DNA from: JBBDWZ01 sp050732575
GTDB lineage: Bacteria; Gemmatimonadota; Gemmatimonadetes; Longimicrobiales; RSA9
Assembly (NCBI GenBank): GCA_050732575.1
Contig: JBOHRF010000063.1
Coordinates: 1-21,267 of the forward strand
Direction: 5' to 3'
DNA length: 21,267 nt
This document shows positions 15,296 to 21,267 of this stretch, in pieces. The notes beneath the pieces were generated by a model. It was not told where the DNA came from and searched no databases. It saw only the letters and a program-made list of their open reading frames with translations. The first letter of the stretch is position 1. Each line of letters opens with the position of its first letter. A program made the position numbers and the translations under genes.

Positions 15296-15534
15296 GCGTC
15301 AAATCGGAGACTGATTCGTCAGGAGAATGTCTCCCGCGAACCCGCGGTCGAAGGCCCTGCAGATTTCGGCACAGAGGAAACATTGCCGGGCTTCCTTCGA
15401 TCGACCAAGCGTCGACCCAACTCGGGCCGATCGACATGCAGAGAGTGATCGTACTCTGCCTTGCGCCTGGTTGGATGTAGCTGTATGTGTTGCTCTTCTC
15501 TCAACAGAGTCGCGAACGACTGGAACGATCGTGC

Positions 15535-16155
15535 ATGCCAGAATTCGACATCCGACGTAAACTTCGCCGCGTTGCCTTTCGGATTCCGGGCTACCGAGCG
15601 ATGGCTCAACGGATCCTGGCACACCCCAGTGAGATATCATTGGAGGAGGGCCGATTTCTCGGCAGGCTCGCCCAGGAGGTCGATGAGAACCGATGCATTA
15701 TTGAGATCGGCACCCTATTCGGCTCATCCACGCGCGTGCTGACCTTGTTCAAACCGCCGACGACCCGGTTGATCACGGTCGACAGTTTCAGATGGAACCC
15801 CCACGGACTGGCGCGGCAGGATCACGCACGCATAACCCGGGAGGTGCTGGCCGAAGCAATTCGATTCCACAATGTGCAGCTCTGTGAGATGGACAAAACG
15901 CACTTCTATGCCACCTATAGCGGGGGCCCACCGGGAATGGTATTCCTGGATGCCAACCACAGCTATGAGTCAACGCGACAGGACATCCTGTGGGCCCGGA
16001 AAGTTGGTGCTGCAGTCATATGCGGTCATGATTACTCAAGCCGATTTCCCGGAGTGGTACAAGCAGTGGAAGAAAGCGGGGGTGCCGAAATAGTCGTGGG
16101 CACCGTTTTCTTGCTGCGGCTACCACGTTCGACGATCACAGGTGACCAGTTGTAA
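15535..16155 (+). CDS. Class I SAM-dependent methyltransferase (Methyltransf_24-like)
   Basis: A 206-aa protein from ATG 15535; GTG 15487 in the same frame would add 16 residues, and neither start has a strong ribosome-binding site. Motif I is IIEIGTLFGSST, the SAM-binding glycine loop, followed by RLITVDSF with an acidic residue at the end of strand 2 that would hold the SAM ribose. VFLDANHSYESTRQDI and AAVICGHDYSSRFPGV are the FIDGDHSYEGV and GHDY motifs of the Methyltransf_24/cephalosporin-hydroxylase-like group, often found in surface-glycan or antibiotic tailoring clusters. The substrate is unknown; no glycosyltransferase or biosynthetic genes are adjacent. It stands alone between the operon end and the convergent lipoprotein gene. 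Confidence 0.8.
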   Translation: MPEFDIRRKLRRVAFRIPGYRAMAQRILAHPSEISLEEGRFLGRLAQEVDENRCIIEIGTLFGSSTRVLTLFKPPTTRLITVDSFRWNPHGLARQDHARITREVLAEAIRFHNVQLCEMDKTHFYATYSGGPPGMVFLDANHSYESTRQDILWARKVGAAVICGHDYSSRFPGVVQAVEESGGAEIVVGTVFLLRLPRSTITGDQL

Positions 16156-16212
16156 ACTCGTTCTGTGAGCCCGACGGAGCGGAATCGTGACGCACACGAC
16201 GTGAGTGTCGCA

Positions 16213-16246
16213 GCCGTGCGTCAGACGAAAGTTCTTGACGCACGGC
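16213..16246. terminator. Perfect 11-bp hairpin between convergent genes, probable bidirectional terminator
   Basis: GCCGTGCGTCA (16213-16223) and TGACGCACGGC (16236-16246) pair perfectly around a 12-base loop, between the stops of the methyltransferase (plus) and lipoprotein (minus) genes. A third partial copy, TGACGCAC, lies upstream around 16187. No T-tract follows, so either Rho-assisted termination or another RNA role is possible. Confidence 0.55.
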
Positions 16247-16264
16247 GCGAGATGCACCCTAGTC

Positions 16265-17467
16265 TTACGATGTAGTCCAACCGACAGTCATTTTGAAGCA
16301 CTGGAACGAAACAGGGTCACACCTGGAAGCGTCAGTCCAAATCTGCTCTCCGCCATTGCTTGCGGCTGATGCCGGTGGGTTGCTCCCCCAATAATAATAC
16401 CCAAAAACATCATCTGGCCCAGTGTCTTCCTCGAACAATTGAACGCGAAAATGCGGATAGCTCCCGGACGGATACCACCCACTGAAAACAGTTGCCGGAC
16501 CTTCATCACAATAGGTGTAGCAGTAGGGGTCGGCTTCATTCGTTGGGCAGGGATCCCCAACAAGCGTATCAAGAGGTTCCACGCTGCCGTAGGTCCACTC
16601 TTGACGACAGCAATCATCGCTTCCGGGCGACGCTCCGTTGTCCTTCCACATCTTCAACAGAATCTCGGACTGGCCCACTCCATCGGGAATATTATTTACC
16701 AATGCCTGCTCGATGAATAATGCCGCCGTCGCTGCACCGGCTTGAGGCCGAATCCCCGCACCGACAGACGTTCCAATTCCAAGCGTCCGAATATAGGCGC
16801 GTACCTCGCGTCCGTTTCGTAGTCCCAGCTTCCCCGCGTCGATCGTCATTTCTCTTCCATGTTCATCGAAGATCTTGATCAGCAGCCCGCCATCGACATT
16901 TCCAGGGCCGGCTATCACGCCCTGAGATGGATTCGACCGCTGCGCGCGATACATCTTCACTTCAGCTGGGTGAATCGCGAAAAGCGGCCTCGAAGCGCCC
17001 GATCGCTGATAACTCACGGCACGCCCGGTGGAGAGGTACTCCACGTAGCTATCGCCGTCGACCGAAGCAGCTACGGATGCCGACTGCCCGGACGCTGTCC
17101 ATGTGCGGCGTTGGTTCTTATCGGCAAGGTAGAAGTCCATCTCCGGGAGCTGCCCGATCAGTTCCGATAGGGCATTCTCGCTTAGGCCTGTGATCTCAGC
17201 AACACGCGATGCCAGAGGACTGCCAGCCTCATAGGCTTCTGCGAGGCTGATTTTGTGCTCCACCCAGGGTGACCTTGCCATCGCATCGATCACGAAGAGT
17301 CGAACACTCCGGTCCCTTAGCGCGACAGAAGTAGCGCTTGCAACTTGGGCCAGGGGGGAACCTGATGCCGCCTCGCTTTCGATTCTCGCGTCGGCCGGCG
17401 TCGATTCGCATCCGACGAGAATCAATCCAGCTGCGGGTAGGGCATGAAGCCACTGCTTGGGGAACAT
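16265..17467 (-). CDS. Exported lipoprotein of unknown function with Cys-rich C-terminal domain
   Basis: A 400-aa protein read from ATG 17467 downstream of a good GGAGGA ribosome-binding site. The N terminus MFPKQWLHALPAAGLILVGC carries a perfect lipobox (LVGC), so the mature protein begins at Cys 20 and is lipid-anchored. The following linker is Ala/Ser/Glu-rich. The central part (about 50-220) includes VRLFVIDAMARSPWVEHKISLAEAYEAG and ISLAE-type helices, then LLIKIFDEHGREMTIDAGKLG. The last 120 residues hold seven Cys (CC at the first pair, then PCP, YCYTYC, RCD, QCF) with many aromatic residues, suggesting a disulfide-stabilised beta domain outside the cytoplasm. I recognise no family. It follows the response-regulator gene on the same strand after about 220 AT-rich bases that probably contain its promoter. 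Confidence 0.72.
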   Translation of the reverse strand: MFPKQWLHALPAAGLILVGCESTPADARIESEAASGSPLAQVASATSVALRDRSVRLFVIDAMARSPWVEHKISLAEAYEAGSPLASRVAEITGLSENALSELIGQLPEMDFYLADKNQRRTWTASGQSASVAASVDGDSYVEYLSTGRAVSYQRSGASRPLFAIHPAEVKMYRAQRSNPSQGVIAGPGNVDGGLLIKIFDEHGREMTIDAGKLGLRNGREVRAYIRTLGIGTSVGAGIRPQAGAATAALFIEQALVNNIPDGVGQSEILLKMWKDNGASPGSDDCCRQEWTYGSVEPLDTLVGDPCPTNEADPYCYTYCDEGPATVFSGWYPSGSYPHFRVQLFEEDTGPDDVFGYYYWGSNPPASAASNGGEQIWTDASRCDPVSFQCFKMTVGWTTS

Positions 17468-17687
17468 GCTGTCCTCCGGGTTGGGGGTCGTTCAACAGCG
17501 TACTTGGGCGTGAGTGGCGATCACTAGATTTACTTTGCTTCGCTATGCATCGTTAATCGTCACCCTCACTCACATAACTGTATGCAACACCATCAACACG
17601 CAAGGATCTTATAATGTATGGATAACCACATAATACTCACACTTTCCAACATAGGCAGCTTATCAAAAATGGTTGGACATTGCCGCG

Positions 17688-18396
17688 TTAAGTTGACTCA
17701 CTTCGGATGGCGTCAACGTCAACGATCATGTAACCTACGCCGCGTTGAGTGACGATCAGACGTGGGGCATCCGGTTCGTCTTCGATCTTCGCACGCAGCA
17801 AGCTGATGAAGTAGTCGACGATGCGGTGCGATGCGTTTGCGTGAGCGCCCCATGCTCGCTTAGTCAATTCTTCTCGAGTGACCGCGTGACCCGCATCTTC
17901 GGCCAGAACGGCAAGAAGCCTCCACTCGTGGTCGGTCAAATGAATCGGGCGTCCGTCTTTGGTTGCAATGCGACGTCGGATGTCGAACTGCACGGCCCCT
18001 AGCACGAAGCTGGTGTCGCGCTTGTTCGACTCACGCAATCGAGCCTTGACTCGTTCGAGGAATTCGGCCACGCTGAACGGCTTGACCACGTAGTCGTCAG
18101 CGCCCAACTTAAGACCAGTAATTCGATCCACTTCGTCGGCCCTTGCGCTCAGCACTATTACCGGACGATTATCACCTCGCCCGCGAAAACGTCCGAAGAA
18201 AGTCGAAACCGTTACCATCGGGAAGCATCAAATCAAGCACGATCAAATCCGGCGTGTGTTGCAAGGCCATGTTAGCGGCTTGCAGCGTGTGGGCGACGAG
18301 AACGCGGAATCCCTCTCCCTCAAGATTGATTTGGAGCCCAAAGGCGAGGTCCTCGTTGTCTTCAATCAGCAGGATCCGAGGTGTGCGGCGCGGCAT
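17688..18396 (-). pseudogene. OmpR/PhoB-type response regulator split by one-base frameshift at 18186-18189
   Basis: The receiver begins at ATG 18396: MPRRTPRILLIEDNED (acidic pair Glu12/Asp13), then TPDLIVLDLMLPDGNGFDFLRTF with phospho-acceptor Asp55. The frame then ends in a premature stop, while the next frame carries the rest: RGRGDNRPVIVLSARADEVDRITGLKLGADDYVVKPFSVAEFLERV (conserved Lys in VKPF) and a winged-helix domain RPIHLTDHEWRLLAVLAEDAGHAVTREELTKRAWG... VTQRGVGYMI. The switch falls in an AAAA run at 18186-18189 (TTTT on the coding strand); removing one base restores a single protein of about 235 aa. A homopolymer sequencing error is therefore as likely as a real mutation. No histidine kinase gene is adjacent, so if active it is an orphan regulator. 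Confidence 0.82.
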
Positions 18397-18621
18397 TTGG
18401 TTTTCCGGTAGCAGATTGCGTGACTCACGCCAAACGTTGTTCGTCGCTGTTCACGTAGATGAAACATGACGCTCGGACGGGCCGATCTGCCCGTGCGGCA
18501 CCACCTCTGAAACAGCAGCGTTGAGAACTCGGCTGGCCTGGCTTGGAAGGCTGGAATCTGGACGCTTCCCCGTTTTGGAAATCCACCTCATATGGAACAG
18601 CGAGGAGCGATTAACATGGAG

Positions 18622-18671
18622 ATGTTAGTCAACTGACGCAAGCACTTTACCGAATGTTAGTTGTTTCTAAC
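18622..18671. promoter_or_regulatory. Paired GTTAGT dyads upstream of the response regulator, candidate operator
   Basis: The octamer ATGTTAGT occurs at 18622-18629 and again at 18654-18661, 32 bases apart (about three helical turns). The first sits in the near-palindrome GTTAGT-CA-ACTGAC (18624-18637); the second in GTTAG-N6-CTAAC (18656-18671). The site lies in the otherwise featureless 421-base gap 18397-18817 upstream of the regulator gene. Two phased dyads fit a winged-helix regulator binding region, but this is inference. Confidence 0.35.
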
Positions 18672-18817
18672 GAATGTGATTGCGCAGCCACACAAATCGG
18701 CTTACTGACTGCAGACGTGTAACGTGGTAGCCCGACGGTAGTTACATTGCAACGCTACTCTCTCCTGCTATGAGGTCATTGTCGTAAAATGCTGGTGCAA
18801 TCGATTGAGAATGACGC

Positions 18818-19439
18818 ACATTCGGCAAGGTGTGCACGAGGATGGCACTGGAGGAGCTTGCGCACGGCGCACGTGTCCTGGTGCTGGTGGCTGGCACCAA
18901 CTCGAACACGGCCACTGTGGCCCGGGCTATGCCATCCGGATCGTACAGGAGTTTGTGCTGAGCTACGCGGAAGCACGCGGCCGATCGCTACCGGTGGAGT
19001 GCATCTGCGGATGCGTGCGTGGTATAACCCGGACCTGGAGAGTCGCACCTACAACGTGCCCGCCGTCATCGACGCGGTGCTCCTGCTCATGCCACTGCTG
19101 CTCACGGCATTGGAAGTGTGTACATCCTGACCGCACTGGGTGGGCCTCTTCATCTCCAGCATCTCGCGCACCCAGCAGGAAGCCTTCATGGGCATGTTCC
19201 TGCTCTTCCTGCCCGCGATCGTTTGTCCGGCTTCATTGTATCCCGTGCGCACCATGGTCGACTTCTTCCAGTGGATCACGCTGGCCAACCCGGTGCGTCA
19301 TTTCCTGGAGATCGTGCGCGGGATTTTCCTCAAGGGTCACGGCCTGGGCGACATCTGGCCGCAGCTGCTCGTTCTTACCGCCATGGCCGCGGCCGTGTTG
19401 TTCGCGGCCACGCGGCGATTTCGGCGGACCATCGCGTAA
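18818..19439 (+). pseudogene. Decayed duplicate of the 3' half of the YbhR-like permease
   Basis: Nucleotide homology to 14280-15097 starts near 18818 and runs to the stop codon. The protein fragments appear in different frames: LVAGTNSNTA, then LRMRAWYNPDLESRTYNVPAVID, then a break, then GLFISSISRTQQEAFMGMFLLFLPAIV... FRRTIA. About 196 bases corresponding to 14571-14766 and a little beyond (coupling motif and two TM helices) are missing, with TGG(C) at both deletion edges in the live copy, and further small indels occur (for example CTGGGTGGGCC versus CTCGGTCTGGGTC). There is no start and no first half, so this cannot make a permease. The final 65 bases before the stop are identical to 15029-15093. 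Confidence 0.88.
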
Positions 19440-19440
19440 A

Positions 19441-19463
19441 CGGGCTCGACCGTGGCGAGCCCG
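19441..19463 (+). terminator. Intact GC-rich hairpin terminator behind the permease pseudogene
   Basis: CGGGCTCG (19441-19448) and CGAGCCCG (19456-19463) pair perfectly over a 7-base loop, beginning one base after the TAA of the dead permease copy. It lacks a strong T-tract. Its position suggests the ancestral terminator of the exporter operon; the counterpart behind the functional permease is at 15273-15295. Confidence 0.6.
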
Positions 19464-19513
19464 GCGTCTAGCTTTCGCCGCCTGTATCGCTGACGTCCAA
19501 CAGCGAGATCCCA

Positions 19514-19911
19514 ATGGCTGCAAGTCCCATTAGCGCAGAGCAATTGCTGGGCGCACACCCGGCGGCCATCCGCACGTTGAGCGAGCGCGTCCGTACTCTC
19601 GTGGGCCGCACATTGCCCTCGGCAACAGAGCGCGTCTACCCGGGCTGGCATGCCATCGGCTTCGCGATCCGCAGGCCGGCTACGTTTGTGGTCTGTTTCC
19701 GTTCGACGATCGCGTGCAGCTCATCTTCGAGCACGGCGCTCGCCTGGCCGATCCCGATGGATTGCTGGAAGGCGAGACTCTCAAGCAGGTGCGCTACGTC
19801 ACGCTGCGGCCGGGACAACGAATCCGCACTGCCGCATTGCAGCGGTTGCTCATTGCCGCGTTGCACCACGGAAGCCTGCGCACGCGTTCACGGCGACCGA
19901 GCAGCGAATGA
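19514..19911 (+). pseudogene. DUF1801-like protein gene, single-base deletion at 19666/19667
   Basis: The ATG 19514 frame reads ISAEQLLGAHPAAIRTLSERVRTLVGRTLPSATERVYPGWHAIGFA and then loses homology; the correct continuation is in another frame: PQAGYVCGLFPFDDRVQLIFEHGARLADPDGLLEGETLKQVRYVTLRPGQRI. Adding one G between 19666 and 19667 turns GCG-ATC-CGC-AGG into GCG-GAT-CCG-CAG and yields GFADPQAGYV, which fits the DUF1801 pattern of a GYRDP.AGY motif before the FEHG and LLEG motifs. The restored product is about 132 aa. DUF1801 proteins are small cytoplasmic domains (YdhG/YjbR-like fold neighbours) of unclear role. The one-base nature means error or very recent mutation. Confidence 0.75.
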
Positions 19912-19950
19912 CGCACCAGGTGAGACAACGGTGAACACGAAACTGAGATC

Positions 19951-21153
19951 GTGAGTCGAACCTGGCGTCGACCCATGCGACCCACGCCTCGCTCAATGGG
20001 GCTCCGCGCGTGGTTCATCTTTGCCCTTGTTTCATGCGCTGGTGAAGACGGCCCACGCACTACCGTGATCGATTCCGCCGGAACTCGTATTGCGGTCACG
20101 GACGCGCGTGACGTGGCCCTACCCTGGACCGTGGAACGTGCCCGTCACCTGGGCGTCGAGGATGCCGGGCCAGAGTCCTTTTACCGGGTAAGCCGCGCAA
20201 CCGTGGCTGTGCACGCGCGCGGCAGCCTGTACGTGTGGGACCCATTCGCCCACGTGTTGCACGCGTTTGACGCCGACTTTCAGCCGCGCTGGACGGCGGG
20301 AAGGGAGGGTGCAGGGCCGGGTGAGGTACGATATAGCAATTCCATATCGGTCGATGAGCTGGAGCGTATCCATGTGTATGATGGTGCGAAGCAGGCACTC
20401 GTTGTTTTCGATAAGACCGGCCGAGTTCTGCCCCAGATCGACTTTCCGTCCGGCCCCATTCGCGCTCGTGAGCCGCACTTCGCCGCCGTCCACGATGGGT
20501 TTGTGTACTGGCACCGTGACCGATTCGCGGGAGGCGACCAGCGTGCCGTGCAATTGTTGTGGGCCACGAGCGCTGACACGGTCGTGCTGCACAGCAGTCA
20601 ACCTGTGCTATCCCGAACCGCGCAATTTGCGGGCTGTCCAGTCCGCGTCGGGCTACCAGTTCTGAATGCGGCTCGGCTGAACTGGCACGCCGTGGGTCAG
20701 CGTGTAGCCATCAACGTGGTTCCGCAGTACGTCATTGAAGTGTTCGATTCACGAACGAGAACGCAGATAGTCCGTCGGACCATCTCGCCTGTGGAAATGA
20801 CCGAACAGGAGGCGACCGCTGCTTATCTGGAACGCGGACGAGGCGGTCCAATGACCTGTAACGCGGATGCTCGGGAAATGATGCGCCAGGTGGGCTTCGA
20901 GAAAGCAACTCAGGTGCTGGCCGACCTTGCGGTAACGCCTCAAGGCGAGATCTGGGCCTTGAGGTCGGCGCGCAACCAGGCTCGAGGCCCCATCGACGTG
21001 TTCGACGTGAACGGTAGGTACCTGGGTACTCTGCCGCCCGGTGTTCCGTTCCCGATCGCATTTCTTTCGGAGACGCGATTCGTGGCGGCGGAAACGGATG
21101 AGCTGGATGTTGAGAGAATCGTCGTTTGGGACATCAAACGAGAGTCTGACTAG
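19951..21153 (+). CDS. Six-bladed beta-propeller-like lipoprotein
   Basis: A 400-aa protein. The frame opens at GTG 19951; ATG 19975 or 19996 are alternatives that give a tighter signal peptide (MGLRAWFIFALVSC). The lipobox LVSC predicts an exported, lipid-anchored protein with mature start at Cys 29 (counted from 19951). The body has the repeated four-strand blades of a propeller: GSLYVWDPFAHVLHAFDADFQPRWTAGREGAGPGEV, LERIHVYDGAKQALVVFDKTGRVLPQIDF, YVIEVFDSRTRTQIVRRTI, LADLAVTPQGEIWALRSARNQARGPIDVFDVNGRYLGTLP. The G.GPGE(V) motif after the first blade is typical of the 6-bladed propeller (NHL/BF3886-like) proteins common in Gemmatimonadota and Bacteroidota. No enzymatic role is assigned; binding or scaffold function is likely. 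Transcribed alone as far as seen. Confidence 0.8.
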   Translation: MSRTWRRPMRPTPRSMGLRAWFIFALVSCAGEDGPRTTVIDSAGTRIAVTDARDVALPWTVERARHLGVEDAGPESFYRVSRATVAVHARGSLYVWDPFAHVLHAFDADFQPRWTAGREGAGPGEVRYSNSISVDELERIHVYDGAKQALVVFDKTGRVLPQIDFPSGPIRAREPHFAAVHDGFVYWHRDRFAGGDQRAVQLLWATSADTVVLHSSQPVLSRTAQFAGCPVRVGLPVLNAARLNWHAVGQRVAINVVPQYVIEVFDSRTRTQIVRRTISPVEMTEQEATAAYLERGRGGPMTCNADAREMMRQVGFEKATQVLADLAVTPQGEIWALRSARNQARGPIDVFDVNGRYLGTLPPGVPFPIAFLSETRFVAAETDELDVERIVVWDIKRESD

Positions 21154-21267
21154 TGTTGCGTCCCGGAAATTCCTTGTGCATCGAGAACGCCGCTGCGCCC
21201 GCAGAGCAAGGCGCGACGACGAAGGCATAGCAGCGCTATAACGAGAAGGAGCAACGCTGCCATGCGG
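21154..21267. other. Hairpin-rich tail, possible start of another gene or interspersed repeat
   Basis: The last 114 bases contain short complementary GC-rich words (GCAGCG at 21231-21236 pairing with CGCTGC at about 21255-21260; further GCGCCG/CGCGAC-type words) and no coding sequence I trust. AAGGAG precedes an ATG at 21262 at about ribosome-binding distance, so a gene could begin there and continue outside the window. It also resembles noncoding interspersed repeats found near mobile DNA, but I cannot confirm that from one copy. Confidence 0.25.

Noticed and set aside
15123..15314. Small gene encoding Met-Asn-Arg repeats
   Set aside because: It is the translation of a nonamer DNA repeat plus noncoding DNA, with no ribosome-binding site or recognisable domain.
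17610..17615. Plus-strand promoter at TATAAT
   Set aside because: A perfect -10 hexamer, but no -35 at suitable spacing and no plus-strand gene follows; expected by chance in this AT-rich gap.
18172..18218. Programmed ribosomal frameshift in the response regulator
   Set aside because: A TTTT run on the coding strand exists, but there is no upstream Shine-Dalgarno-like stimulator or clear heptamer, and response regulators are not known to use this. Error or mutation is simpler.
21154..21267. Integron attC site
   Set aside because: Inverted words are present, but I could not place matching RYYYAAC and GTTRRRY core sites, and no integrase is seen.

Overview
The window is high-GC, densely packed DNA with many ATGA/GTGA stop-start overlaps, several GTG/TTG starts, short lipoprotein and outer-membrane signal peptides, and protein types (two-domain carboxypeptidase-regulatory-like surface protein, six-bladed-propeller lipoprotein, DUF2182/DUF1326 pair) that I associate with Gemmatimonadota or a similar Gram-negative soil or sediment bacterium. 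That assignment is an inference from gene style; no rRNA or marker gene is present.

Layout. (1) 1-2971, plus strand: the 3' part of a dicarboxylate/amino acid:cation symporter, then four overlapping genes (DUF192 lipoprotein-like protein, hotdog thioesterase, DUF2182 membrane protein, DUF1326 Cys-motif protein). (2) 2972-7486: a small predicted outer-membrane barrel protein, a convergent gamma-glutamyltransferase-fold enzyme on the minus strand with an unusual active site, then a frameshifted surface protein followed by a 188-aa unknown protein. (3) 7487-15097: a regulatory region with a 24-bp inverted repeat and a palindromic operator, then a seven-gene overlapping operon: TetR (CecR-like), TolC-type outer-membrane factor, HlyD/YbhG adaptor, two ABC ATPases that together equal a split YbhF, and two ABC-2 permeases (YbhS/YbhR-like). 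This is a complete trans-envelope exporter. (4) 15098-18817: a block of non-operonic genes (9-bp repeats, a methyltransferase, a Cys-rich lipoprotein, a frameshifted OmpR-type response regulator) with more AT-rich intergenic DNA. (5) 18818-19468: a decayed second copy of the 3' half of the last permease plus its terminator, in direct orientation, so block 4 is bracketed by a direct duplication. (6) 19514-21267: a frameshifted DUF1801 gene, a beta-propeller lipoprotein, and a hairpin-rich tail.

How it fits together. The exporter is the main functional unit. Its TetR repressor is the first cistron and very probably binds the palindrome lying over its own -10 element and start codon, so pump and repressor would be induced together. 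The two ATPases carry complementary degeneracies (one lacks the H-loop His, the other has LPLGW in place of LSGGQ), which together predict one dead and one working ATP site in a heterodimer. The most unusual structure is the permease duplication around block 4: the last 65 bp before the stop codon are identical in both copies while the rest has diverged and decayed, and the operon's hairpin terminator is intact behind the dead copy but displaced and damaged behind the live one. Three otherwise intact genes each carry one single-base frameshift; these may be real or assembly errors.
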